64,000 bases of DNA from Aquicoccus sp. G2-2 (GTDB taxonomy: Bacteria > Pseudomonadota > Alphaproteobacteria > Rhodobacterales > Rhodobacteraceae), in contig NZ_JAYDCK010000003.1 in assembly GCF_034555965.1 (NCBI RefSeq), positions 992,001 through 1,056,000 on the forward strand, written 5' to 3'. Made by a program: the position numbers and the translations under genes. Below, one piece after another: positions 28,876-37,605 of the stretch (the stretch's first letter is position 1; each line of letters begins with the position of its first letter). Under the pieces are notes generated by a model, which did no database searches, was not told where the DNA came from, and saw only the letters and a program-made list of their open reading frames with translations.

Positions 28876-29970
28876 ATGTTGGGGACAGGCAAAGTTCGGG
28901 CGTTGGGAGCAATGAGCGGCACATCTCTGGACGGGGTGGATGCGGCCATGATCGAGACAGATGGTAAGACGGTATTTGCCTTTGGCGAGACACAGTATCG
29001 GCCCTATAGCCACGCAGAACGGAGCATTCTTCAAGGGGCGCTTGGCAAATGGCCCGGAGATGACTTGAAGGACGCAACCCATATTGTAGAAAACGCGCAT
29101 ATTGAGGTTCTGTCGCGCTTTCAAGATGCTCAGATTATTGGATTTCATGGTCAAACGCTTGCGCATGAGCCGCGCGGGCGAGGAACCCATCAGATTGGTG
29201 ATGGCACCCGGTTGGCGGACGCAATTGGTGTGCCGGTGGTATGGGATTTCCGCTCGGCGGATGTGCGCTTGGGCGGCGAAGGCGCGCCGCTTGCGCCGTT
29301 TTTCCATTTCGCCTGCGCCAAGTGGATTAAGGCGGAGCGGCCATTGGCCATTCTCAACCTTGGCGGTGTCGGCAATATCACTTGGATTGACCCGGCCAAA
29401 GCCCGCCCGGAGGAGGATGGCGCCGTTCTGGCATTTGATACGGGCCCGGCGAATGCGCCGATCAATGATTTGATGCAAACGCGCCTTGGTCTGGCCTTTG
29501 ATGAGGACGGCACGCTGGCCCGAAAGGGCAAGGTAGAGCAGGGCGCGCTGGAGCTTTTTCTGGATGATCCCTATTTCTTTCGTATGCCGCCCAAGTCTCT
29601 GGACCGAGATGCCTTTGCCGATATGATCGGTCTGGTTGGGGAACTTTCCGATGCTGACGCCGCTGCGACGCTGACGGGTATGTCGGCGGCAGCCGTGATG
29701 CGCGCCATGGAGCATTGCCCCGTAGCCCCTGACCGCCTTTTGGTAACAGGGGGCGGGCGCAAGAATCCGGTATTGATGCGGATGCTGTCTGCCGCTCTGG
29801 AATGCCCGGTCGAGCCGGTGGAAGCTGTCGGGCTTAACGGTGACATGCTTGAAGCACAGGCGTTTGCCTATCTCGCGGTGCGCGTGGCACGCGGCTTGCC
29901 CACATCCTGCCCATCGACAACCGGGGTACGGGCGGCTGTGGGCGGCGGAGAGATGAGCACGCCGTCATGA
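28876..29970 (+). CDS. anmK: Anhydro-N-acetylmuramic acid kinase
   Basis: A 364-aa cytosolic kinase that cleaves and phosphorylates 1,6-anhydro-MurNAc to MurNAc-6-phosphate in cell-wall recycling. The ATP-binding N-terminus [18 protein letters not shown], the [10 protein letters not shown] segment, the [14 protein letters not shown] motif and the [14 protein letters not shown] motif are all present. I chose the ATG giving [15 protein letters not shown] over a start 63 bp upstream, since the upstream part would overlap tyrS. It fits with the lytic transglycosylase further along, although the two are not linked. Confidence 0.94.
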   Translation: MLGTGKVRALGAMSGTSLDGVDAAMIETDGKTVFAFGETQYRPYSHAERSILQGALGKWPGDDLKDATHIVENAHIEVLSRFQDAQIIGFHGQTLAHEPRGRGTHQIGDGTRLADAIGVPVVWDFRSADVRLGGEGAPLAPFFHFACAKWIKAERPLAILNLGGVGNITWIDPAKARPEEDGAVLAFDTGPANAPINDLMQTRLGLAFDEDGTLARKGKVEQGALELFLDDPYFFRMPPKSLDRDAFADMIGLVGELSDADAAATLTGMSAAAVMRAMEHCPVAPDRLLVTGGGRKNPVLMRMLSAALECPVEPVEAVGLNGDMLEAQAFAYLAVRVARGLPTSCPSTTGVRAAVGGGEMSTPS

Positions 29971-29997
29971 TCCTGTGATTGTGCGCGGGTCCCGACG

Positions 29998-30969
29998 TTA
30001 CGCTGAGCAGGAGCCACCGCCGAGCACGCAGAATTTTGCACAATGCGGATGATTTAGCAAAACGGGTTGCTCTGCCTCTTCAAGCGTTTGCCCCAGTTCG
30101 AATTGCGGATCATAGGCGATCAACGTGCAGGCCAGCACGGTTGGGGTCTGGGCGCCTTTGCGCTTGACCACCATCCGCGAGGAAGAACACATGATGTCTT
30201 CCGGTGATTTGTTCAGCGTGGCCCAGCAAGCGGTGGTGATCTCTGGCACCTCGGCCTGAGTATCTATTTCAGGGAAAAGAACGGTTTGGCCGGGATCTTG
30301 CGCATCTATGTCAAAACCGTAGCGGGCGAAAAGGGCGGCATAACCCGTGCGTGCCTCTGCCTCACTTTCGTTCCAGACTGTGCGTCCGGCTGCGGCCATT
30401 CTGATGCCAGCGTCGCGCAGCCATTTCATGCCGTCGAGTGTTGTTTGGAAACTACCGGCGCCGCGTTCCTGATCATGCCATCGGGCACTGTGATGATCGA
30501 GTGAGATACGCAGTGTCATCTTGCCGGGAAAGGCGGTGTTCAATGCGCGCAGCTCCGCCTGAATTCGGGGGCGCATCATTGGGCGCATGGCGTTGGTCAG
30601 CACCAGAATGTCGAACCCGGCCTCAAGGCTGAGCCGCAGCATTGCGGTAAATTCTGGGTTCATGAACGGCTCACCGCCGGTAAACCCTATCTCGTGGACA
30701 GGCCAGTTCCGCGCCTCGATTTGCTTGAGATAGTCAGCGATTTCAGCGGCTTTCAGGTAAACAAGCGCATCGTTGTCTGGAGAGCTTTCAATATAGCAAT
30801 TGAGGCAGGCGATATTGCACAATGTTCCGGTGTTGAACCAAAGTGTTTCAGGGTGGGTGAGCGCCACGCTGGCGCGGGGGCTGCCATCGTTCGTCACCTG
30901 CGGGTTGACGAACTTGCCCTGATTGGCTGTGATCTGGTCTTTCATTCTTATTCGGCTTTCGTTGTTCAT
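29998..30969 (-). CDS. Radical SAM protein with C-terminal cysteine cluster
   Basis: A 323-aa radical SAM enzyme. The 4Fe-4S cluster motif CNIACLNC gives cysteines at 51, 55 and 58, followed by the GFTGGEPFMNP segment typical of the fold. The C-terminal third has five further cysteines, including Cys310, Cys314 and Cys321 in a glycine-rich end (CVLGGGSC). This hints at a SPASM-like auxiliary cluster. Such enzymes often modify peptides or act as anaerobic sulfatase-maturase relatives, but no substrate peptide lies next to it. The ATG follows AAGGGA; a second ATG eight codons in is possible. It converges on anmK and is divergent from zwf. Confidence 0.85.
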   Translation of the reverse strand: MNNESRIRMKDQITANQGKFVNPQVTNDGSPRASVALTHPETLWFNTGTLCNIACLNCYIESSPDNDALVYLKAAEIADYLKQIEARNWPVHEIGFTGGEPFMNPEFTAMLRLSLEAGFDILVLTNAMRPMMRPRIQAELRALNTAFPGKMTLRISLDHHSARWHDQERGAGSFQTTLDGMKWLRDAGIRMAAAGRTVWNESEAEARTGYAALFARYGFDIDAQDPGQTVLFPEIDTQAEVPEITTACWATLNKSPEDIMCSSSRMVVKRKGAQTPTVLACTLIAYDPQFELGQTLEEAEQPVLLNHPHCAKFCVLGGGSCSA

Positions 30970-31052
30970 TCCCTTGCTAAACAGAGTGCGGCACTGCGAA
31001 AAGCGGCAAGCTGTGATCTGACGTCATTGTGAACCCGAGTTGATTGGCTAAT

Positions 31053-31120
31053 GCGTTTCGACATAGTGTTGCATCATGATCTTATGTTGAATCGCTCACG
31101 GCGATTGATTGTTGCGCATG
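31053..31120 (+). promoter_or_regulatory. Conserved upstream element, copy Z (shared with the DedA-type gene and in part rseP)
   Basis: Matches copy D (9900-9967, minus) at 54 of 68 positions. The segments GCGTTTCGACATA and TATGTTGAATCGC can form an imperfect 13-bp stem. CGCTCACGGCGATTGATTGTTGCG at 31093-31116 is the best-kept part. A further match to the rseP upstream region follows at 31142-31164. It lies in the 260-bp gap before zwf. Confidence 0.5.
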
Positions 31121-31229
31121 GCGCATGGCGAAGCCCGTGTCTCAACTTAAATCCGAAACGCTTTGGACTTGAGTCGCCCAGTAGATTAGATGGCAAAAGC
31201 GGCAACATGCTTTGGAAAGGATTACTTTC

Positions 31230-32690
31230 ATGGCCCCACGCGTTATCCCGGTTGACCCGTTCGATTTGGTGGTCTTCGGTGGGACCGGGGATCTTGCACG
31301 GCGCAAAATTTTGCCAGCGTTGTTCCGACGGTTTTGTGCTGGTCAGATGCAGGCGCCTTCACGGGTGATCGGTGCGGCGCGCAGTGAGATGGACACGGCG
31401 GCTTACCGCGTGTTCGTGACAGAGGCGATTAACGAGTTTGACCCGCAGGTCGGTGTCGGGGAGCGGGCGGCATATCTCAAAGCGTTCCTCGACGGGGTTC
31501 AGTATTGCAGGGTTGACGCCAAGGGAGAGGGAGGCTGGGGAACTCTTGCCAATCTGATTGATATGACACGCATCCGGGCCTTCTATTTCTCGGTTGGTCC
31601 TTCGCTTTTCGGTGATTTGGCAGAGCGGTTGCACCTGCATGGCATGGCCGATGGTGAATCGCGGATTGTGGTTGAAAAACCGTTCGGGCGTGACCGGGAA
31701 AGCGCAAAAGCGTTGAACAGAACGCTGGCGCAGCATTTCGATGAAAGTCAAATTTACCGGATTGATCATTACCTCGGCAAGGAAACCGTGCAAAATCTGA
31801 TGGCAATTCGCTTTGGCAACATGCTTTTTGAGCCGCTGTGGAATAGCCAATACGTTGACCATATTCAGATTACCGTCGCGGAAACCGTGGGAGTCGCGGG
31901 GCGGGAGGAATATTATGACCGTGCTGGTGCGATGCGTGACATGGTGCAAAATCACATGATGCAACTGCTCTGTCTGATTGCGATGGAACCACCCGCAAAA
32001 TTTGACCCCGATGCGGTCCGTGATGAGAAATTGAAGGTGATCCGGGCGCTCGATCCGGTGCCATCGGAGGATATAGTGCGCGGGCAATATCTGGCTGATG
32101 AGGACAAGCCAAGCTACCTTGATCATGTGGGCGATCCGAATTCCAACACCGAGAGTTTCATTGCTTTGAAGGCTCATCTGAGCAACTGGCGGTGGGCGGG
32201 AACGCCATTTTATCTGCGAACTGGTAAGCGCCTGAAAGCACGGACCAGCGAAATAGCGGTTGTCTTCAAAGATGCGCCACATTCGATATTTGGCGAAGAT
32301 GCCGGGCGGCACAGCAATATTCTAACGATTGTTCTTCAACCCAATGAAGGGATTGAGCTGGGTGTGACCATCAAGGAACCGGGCCAAGGGGGGATGCGGT
32401 TGATGGACGTGCCTCTTGATATGTCGTTCGCTGAGGCCTTGGGAGTGGAGGGGCAGTATGTCCCAGATGCCTATGAGCGTCTGATCATGGATGTGATAAG
32501 AGGCGACCAGACCTTGTTCATGCGCGGTGATGAGGTCGAAGCTGCCTGGGGGTGGACCGATCCAATCTCTGCGGATTGGGATGAAAAAGGGGAAAACCCG
32601 ATTCCTTACGATTCTGGCAGTTCGGGGCCAACCGAGGCATTGGCGCTTATGCACCGTGATGGACGTCGTTGGCGGGAGATCAGAAAATGA
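31230..32690 (+). CDS. zwf: Glucose-6-phosphate 1-dehydrogenase
   Basis: Oxidises glucose-6-phosphate to 6-phosphogluconolactone, making NADPH; first step of the Entner-Doudoroff and oxidative pentose phosphate routes. The 486-aa protein has the N-terminal coenzyme loop VVFGGTGDLARRKILPAL and the substrate and catalytic segment YRIDHYLGKETVQN. The GGAAAGGA ribosome binding site eight bases before the ATG fixes MAPRVIPVDPFDL as the start. It overlaps pgl by 4 bp (ATGA), and pgl overlaps pgi in the same way. Confidence 0.96.
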   Translation: MAPRVIPVDPFDLVVFGGTGDLARRKILPALFRRFCAGQMQAPSRVIGAARSEMDTAAYRVFVTEAINEFDPQVGVGERAAYLKAFLDGVQYCRVDAKGEGGWGTLANLIDMTRIRAFYFSVGPSLFGDLAERLHLHGMADGESRIVVEKPFGRDRESAKALNRTLAQHFDESQIYRIDHYLGKETVQNLMAIRFGNMLFEPLWNSQYVDHIQITVAETVGVAGREEYYDRAGAMRDMVQNHMMQLLCLIAMEPPAKFDPDAVRDEKLKVIRALDPVPSEDIVRGQYLADEDKPSYLDHVGDPNSNTESFIALKAHLSNWRWAGTPFYLRTGKRLKARTSEIAVVFKDAPHSIFGEDAGRHSNILTIVLQPNEGIELGVTIKEPGQGGMRLMDVPLDMSFAEALGVEGQYVPDAYERLIMDVIRGDQTLFMRGDEVEAAWGWTDPISADWDEKGENPIPYDSGSSGPTEALALMHRDGRRWREIRK

Positions 32691-33358
32691 AACTCGTAGA
32701 ATACGCCGATGCAGAAATGATGGCGATTGATCTGGCCAATGTGTTGGCTGGAAGGCTGAAGAACTCGCTTTTGGTTGATGACCGGGTCACGTTTATTGTT
32801 CCGGGCGGAGAGACGCCGGGACCGATGTTTGACAACCTTTGCGCTGCCGATCTGGAATGGGCGCGGGTTGATGTCATTTTGTCCGATGAGCGCTGGTTGC
32901 CGGAAGTTCATGTTCGCTCAAACAGCCGAATGATAAAGGAACGCCTGTTGACCGGGCGGGCGGCCAAAGCCGTTTTCCATTCGTACTACGATGAAGCGAT
33001 GACACCGGAAACGGTCTTGCCGGAACTGGAGGCACGTCTGTTGCCTTTATTGCCAGCCAAGATGGTGCTGTTGGGAATGGGGGCGGATATGCACACGGCC
33101 TCGCTGTTTCCTGAAGGGGACAATCTTGAGTTGGCCCTGTCGGAGTCGGCACCGGTTGTGGTGCCGATGCGTGGAACGGATATTCCGGAACCAAGGGTCA
33201 CTCTGTCAGCCAAGGTGTTGAATGAGGCGATGGACAAGCATCTGATCCTGACGGGAACGCCGAAACGCAATGCGCTGGAGAAAGCGCAAGGCTTGCCGCC
33301 GGAAACGGCGCCGATCGCCGCAATCTTGGAAAACTGCACGGTCCATTGGGCGCCATGA
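32687..33358 (+). CDS. pgl: 6-phosphogluconolactonase
   Basis: Hydrolyses the lactone made by Zwf to 6-phosphogluconate. The 223-aa protein shows the DevB/SOL signatures IVPGGETPGPMF, VILSDERWLP and LLGMGADMHTASLFPEG. The start ATG lies within the zwf stop (ATGA) and the 3' end overlaps the pgi start, so the three enzymes of the upper pathway are made together. Length is usual for bacterial Pgl. Confidence 0.95.
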   Translation: MKLVEYADAEMMAIDLANVLAGRLKNSLLVDDRVTFIVPGGETPGPMFDNLCAADLEWARVDVILSDERWLPEVHVRSNSRMIKERLLTGRAAKAVFHSYYDEAMTPETVLPELEARLLPLLPAKMVLLGMGADMHTASLFPEGDNLELALSESAPVVVPMRGTDIPEPRVTLSAKVLNEAMDKHLILTGTPKRNALEKAQGLPPETAPIAAILENCTVHWAP

Positions 33359-34964
33359 GCATGAAAGCCGCATGGAAGAGGCTTGCCACAGAAGCCAAGG
33401 CCGCAAAGGCGCGGCGAATACTTGATATGTTCAAAGATGAAACCCGCGCAGAGGCGTTTTCGGCGCAGGCTTGCGGAATGTATTTCGACTATTCAAAAAC
33501 CGCCCTCGATTCTGCGGGAATGGCGGTTCTTTTCGATTTGGCGGAGGGTGCGAATGTAGGGTCCGCGCGCGATGCGATGTTTCGCGGCGAAAAAGTTAAC
33601 ACCACCGAGGATCGCGCCGTCTTGCACACGGCTTTGCGCAATCTGAACGGCTCGGTCTTCGTGGATGATGAAGACGTGATGCCGGATATCCGCGCCACCC
33701 TTGCGCGGATGAAGGCTTTTTCCGAAGCGGTCAGGGCCGGGCGGTTCGAAGGGCAGGGCGGGGCGATCACCGATGTGGTCAATATTGGCATTGGTGGCTC
33801 TGATCTTGGCCCGCGCATGGCAGTGCGGGCTCTTGCCCCCTATCATGATGGGCCACGCGTGCATTTTATCTCAAACGTCGATGGTGCGGATGCCGCAGAT
33901 GTGCTGCGTAAACTTGATCCCGCGCACACTCTGGTGATTGTCGCTTCAAAAAGCTTCACGACTATTGAGACGATGACCAATGCGCGAACCGTGCGGCATT
34001 GGATGGCAAAGGCCGTTATTGCTCCGGCGGGGCAATTTGTGGCGGTATCCTGCGACCTAGAGCAGACCGGTGCCTTTGGCATTGCCGCAGACCGGGTGTT
34101 CGGCTTCGGCGATTACGTTGGTGGGCGATATTCCGTTTGGGGGCCGATTGGTTTGAGCCTGATGTTGGCAATCGGGCCTGATCGGTTCAACGACTTCTTG
34201 TCGGGCGGTGCGGCGATGGATGCACATTTTCGCCAAGCCCCCTTGAGGAAAACCTACCGGTCCTGCTCGCGCTGATTGGCATTTGGCATCATCAGGGCTT
34301 GGGCTATCCAACGCGCGCTGTTTTACCTTACGAACAAAGATTGTTGTGGCTGCCCGCTTATCTCCAACAGCTTGAAATGGAGAGCAACGGCAAGCGGGTG
34401 ACAAAATCCGGAGCCGCGCTTTCCCATGCATCTGGCCCGATTGTCTGGGGAGAGCCAGGAACGAACGGCCAGCACGCGTTCTACCAGCTATTGCATCAGG
34501 GCACTCAGATCGTGCCTTGCGAGTTCCTGATCGCGCAGCAGGGGCACGAACCCGCGCTGGCGCATCATCACGTGCTGTTGCAAGCCAATTGCCTTGCGCA
34601 GTCTGAAGCGTTGATGCGCGGGCGGACTCTTGACGAGGCGCGTGCGAAGATGGCCGCCGCAGGGTATTCCGGTGCCGAGCTGGAAGCACAAGCGGCACAG
34701 CACGTGTTCGAAGGAGATCGGCCTTCGGTGACGTTGGCTTTTGAAAAACTGACGCCGAGGGTGCTTGGCCAGATCGTTGCACTTTATGAGCACAGAGTTT
34801 TTGTCGAAGGTGTGATCCTTGGGATCAATTCGTTCGATCAGTGGGGGGTGGAGCTTGGCAAGGAACTGGCGACGGCGTTGGAACCCGTGCTGAAGGGCGA
34901 AAGCGATGCAACGGATAAGGACGGCTCGACACGCGCATTGGCGCGGTTCCTTCGTTCGCGGTAG
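33355..34964 (+). CDS. pgi: Glucose-6-phosphate isomerase (frameshifted here)
   Basis: Interconverts glucose-6-phosphate and fructose-6-phosphate; about 536 aa after repair, the normal bacterial length. Signatures are [34 protein letters not shown] and GVELGKELA near the end. The frame breaks in the C run at 34238-34242: one extra C restores [34 protein letters not shown], which joins the halves. Pgi is the sole glycolytic link of this operon, so loss would be surprising; a base-calling error is the simplest reading. The start ATG overlaps the pgl stop (ATGA). Confidence 0.92.
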
Positions 34965-35018
34965 GTAGAAATCGAATGTTCATTCTTGCCTGATTCAAGG
35001 TCAAGGAACGCGAGATAT

Positions 35019-35798
35019 TCAGGCCGCGAGCTGCACCCATACCGGCACATGGTCTGATGGCTTTTCGCGCCCACGCACTTCTTTGTCGATCCGGCAATCT
35101 TCGAGCAGGTCGGCGCATTGCGGGCTTAGCAGAAAATGATCGATGCGAATGCCGTCATTGCGATTCCAAGCGCCGGCTTGATAATCCCAGAAGCTATAGT
35201 TCTCTGATGCCTGATTGACGGCACGAAATGCCTCGGTGAATCCTAGATTGATGATCCGCCGAAATGCCGCGCGACTTTCAGGCAGAGCCAGCGCATCCTT
35301 GGCCCAGGCTTCCGGGCGAGCGGCATCTTCGTCTTGGGGAATGATGTTGTAATCACCAGCCATCAAAACCGGTTCTTCCCCGGCCAGAAGTTCGCGTGCG
35401 CGTGAGAGCAGGCGCTCCATCCATGCCATTTTGTAATCGTATTTCGGGCCGGGCACAGGATTACCGTTCGGCAGATAGAGCCCGCAAATTCGCACAGCCG
35501 CATCCCCCACGACTGTCGCTTCTATCCAGCGTGCCTGCTCGTCATCGTCATCACCAGGTAAGCCGCGCACAATGTCTTCGAGAGGGAATTTCGACAGGAT
35601 GGCGACGCCATTGAAAGATTTTTGGCCATGAGTTTCGACCTGGTAACCCATGTCCTCAAATCGTTCGCGAGGAAATGTCTCATCAACTGACTTGATTTCC
35701 TGCAACAGCACGACATCCGGCTGCGCTTCACTGAGCCAAGCCGGAAGTGCTTCGATCCGTGCTTTGATCCCGTTGATATTGAATGTGGCTATTTTCAT
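35019..35798 (-). CDS. xth: Exodeoxyribonuclease III
   Basis: A 259-aa AP endonuclease and 3'-5' exonuclease of base excision repair. The EEP fold is shown by the start IATFNINGIKARIEALPAWL, the metal-binding glutamate in LLQEIKS, GDYNIIPQDEDAARP, RIDHFLLS and the closing catalytic SDHVPVWVQL. I took the ATG at MKIATFNINGIK; the longer frame adds 11 residues that do not look like protein. It is divergent from the repeat-peptide cassette. Confidence 0.94.
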   Translation of the reverse strand: MKIATFNINGIKARIEALPAWLSEAQPDVVLLQEIKSVDETFPRERFEDMGYQVETHGQKSFNGVAILSKFPLEDIVRGLPGDDDDEQARWIEATVVGDAAVRICGLYLPNGNPVPGPKYDYKMAWMERLLSRARELLAGEEPVLMAGDYNIIPQDEDAARPEAWAKDALALPESRAAFRRIINLGFTEAFRAVNQASENYSFWDYQAGAWNRNDGIRIDHFLLSPQCADLLEDCRIDKEVRGREKPSDHVPVWVQLAA

Positions 35799-36038
35799 CT
35801 GTGCCTCCGTGATTGCCGTTCTACCACGCATAGAGGTTGAGACCAGCGGAATTGAGGTTGCCGATGGAGAGCCCGGATGATTCGCAGGCTCGTGAAAGGC
35901 TCTTCAGCAGGGATGCCTGAGGTTTAAGTATGGCAACGCGGGGCAAATTATTTTGCCAATAAAAACGTAGGGGATTCAAATGGCTAGGATGAGATGGCGC
36001 AAGTTCAGGGTCGGAAAACACGTTTAAGCAGAAAAAAG

Positions 36039-36052
36039 TATTTGCAAATACA
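36039..36052. promoter_or_regulatory. Perfect 14-bp palindrome upstream of the repeat-peptide gene
   Basis: GTATTTGCAAATAC reads the same on both strands and lies 50 bp before the start codon, flanked by AAAACACGT and ACACGT. It is a candidate operator for a dimeric regulator of the cassette. In the surrounding spacer (35799-36101) I see no gene. Confidence 0.45.
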
Positions 36053-36101
36053 CGTATGACGAGCAAACTGAAGAGGCAAACAACCAACAAGGAGAAGGCC
36101 A

Positions 36102-36470
36102 ATGTCTGCACTTCGCAAAACCATCGAAACACCTCTTAATGTCATTTTTGAGGAGCGCTCCGGAACCTCCGCAAACCTGCACGATGGCGATGCCGTCGAA
36201 ATGTTCACCTGCGGTGCGGCTCCCGTACTGACCACCAACATCGACATGGGTGATGCAGTTGAAATGTTCACCTGTGGGGCAAGCCCTGTCGTTGGGGCGG
36301 AAATCGCAGCCGGTGAAGCAGTCGAGATGTTCACTTGTGGCGCGTCGCCATCAGGTAGTGCAACGACGGCAGGTGATGCGGTGGAGATGTTCACCTGCGG
36401 TGCCGCGCCGCAACGCTATACTCAAGCGCATGACGGTGACGCGATCCAAATGTTCACCTGCGGCGCCTGA
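36102..36470 (+). CDS. Repeat peptide: five MFTCGA modules, candidate multi-core precursor
   Basis: A 122-aa protein of no named family I can place. Residues 1-27 form a short N-terminal segment (MSALRKTIETPLNVIFEERS...). Then come five units of about 21 residues, each with GDAVEMFTCGA or a close form (last unit GDAIQMFTCGA). The five cysteines, the only ones, are at 37, 58, 79, 99 and 120. Linkers vary (APVLTTNIDM, SPVVGAEIAA, SPSGSATTA, APQRYTQAHD). The protein ends right after the last motif. Codons for the motif differ among repeats, so the peptide motif is under selection. An AAGGAGAAGGCCA ribosome binding site is strong. The layout fits a leader plus tandem cores to be modified or cut. 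A metal-binding repeat protein is the alternative. Confidence 0.85.
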   Translation: MSALRKTIETPLNVIFEERSGTSANLHDGDAVEMFTCGAAPVLTTNIDMGDAVEMFTCGASPVVGAEIAAGEAVEMFTCGASPSGSATTAGDAVEMFTCGAAPQRYTQAHDGDAIQMFTCGA

Positions 36471-36491
36471 TAGCGCCTAGGCTGGGAAAGG

Positions 36492-36506
36492 GGCGTTCGG
36501 AACGCC
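36492..36506 (+). other. Intercistronic stem-loop between precursor and partner gene
   Basis: GGCGTT and AACGCC form a 6-bp stem with a 3-nt loop in the 58-bp gap after the repeat-peptide stop codon. There is no T tract. It could stabilise or partly terminate the transcript so that the repeat peptide is made in excess. Confidence 0.4.
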
Positions 36507-36528
36507 AGACTGAGAAAGGATCAAATCC

Positions 36529-37605
36529 ATGTCGAATGTCGTGCAACTGAACGTCTCTTCCCGCATTGCCAGCGAAGCCAACCGGCAATCCGCTCTTATC
36601 TGCTCTTTCGCGCAACATCGAAGATTCGGCGATGATGTGTTTTGGCTGAAGGAAAACGCCGAGCTGCTTAATGTCCTTGAATGCTCCGGGGCAAATTTGA
36701 GTGAGTCTGCGCTCGCGATACATGAAAAACTTTATGCCGGGATCGAAAAACGGATCGGCTTTTTCCCGCAATATTATCGCTTTTTGCTGTCAATTTGTCT
36801 TGATCTCGAAGATCTGGGACTTGGCGGTGGAAAGGGTGAAAAAATCGTTGACTGGGTCGCCCGACAGGGCATGGCCGAAGCCGAACTTTCGGATTTGCAA
36901 CGTGGTGAGGCGCGACGGCTGATGTTGCGGCGGGGCCGCGATCCGCTGCCCGATGATCGTGGGCTGGAAGATCGTTTGCGGAGCTTTATTTCGCGGTCTG
37001 CCACTTTTGCGATGCCAAACAAAAAAGCAGCATATGAACTGACCCATACGATCTTCTATCTCAGTGAGTATGGCCGCAAAGATCCGCGAATTGACGAGAA
37101 TGCGCGCAGAAGTCTGGATTTTGCCGGAACATTGGCCTTTCTGGATCAGAACGCCGATCTGTTGGCCGAAATATGTGTCGCGATGCGGTTTTCTGGTGTT
37201 GCGCCACCCGCTATCTGGGAAAACTGGCTGACACGGCACTCGCATCTTTTCTCTGTGGAAACCGGCGAGGCCGCACAGGTGCACGATGATTACCATGAAT
37301 ATCTGGTTTGCAACTGGTTTGCGGCTGTCATCGGTGAGCGGAGCTTTGGTCAGCCGCTTGTTGAAGAGCGAATGAGCTTTCATCGTCCCGACACCGGGCA
37401 AGCGCCACTTAGGGCGATGTCAGAGTGTATGTTCCGGCTGGACGATGCACGCTGCGATGATTGGCAAACCATGAGGTCAACGGTTACAGAAACGCTCTCC
37501 GATGATGGTCATGCAATTTTGACTTTGGCAGAGCAGGCCAGCCATAGCTTTGATGCCTTTTTCGCAGGATTTTCCCGTACGGGAATGGCGGGAGGTGGGC
37601 TTTGA
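36529..37605 (+). CDS. Unknown 358-aa protein linked to the repeat peptide
   Basis: I do not recognise the family. The 358-aa product has no signal peptide or membrane helices and is probably cytosolic. It has a helical N-terminal half with a basic stretch (RGEARRLMLRRGRDP) and a C-terminal part with VHDDYHEYLVCNWFAAVIGERSFGQPLVEERMSFHRPD. That part holds several histidines and acidic residues that could bind metal. Nine cysteines are spread without CxxC or radical SAM motifs. It lacks YcaO, LanB/LanM, MNIO or ATP-grasp signatures that I can see. AAAGGATCAAATCC precedes the ATG. Its stop overlaps the TTG start of the transporter (TTGA). A maturation enzyme or binding partner is inference from position only. 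Confidence 0.8.
   Translation: MSNVVQLNVSSRIASEANRQSALICSFAQHRRFGDDVFWLKENAELLNVLECSGANLSESALAIHEKLYAGIEKRIGFFPQYYRFLLSICLDLEDLGLGGGKGEKIVDWVARQGMAEAELSDLQRGEARRLMLRRGRDPLPDDRGLEDRLRSFISRSATFAMPNKKAAYELTHTIFYLSEYGRKDPRIDENARRSLDFAGTLAFLDQNADLLAEICVAMRFSGVAPPAIWENWLTRHSHLFSVETGEAAQVHDDYHEYLVCNWFAAVIGERSFGQPLVEERMSFHRPDTGQAPLRAMSECMFRLDDARCDDWQTMRSTVTETLSDDGHAILTLAEQASHSFDAFFAGFSRTGMAGGGL

Noticed and set aside
36102-36470. Bufferin or methanobactin-type precursor
   Set aside because: No MNIO/DUF692-type enzyme lies next to it, and the single Cys per repeat in MFTCGA does not match the cysteine patterns of those precursors that I know.
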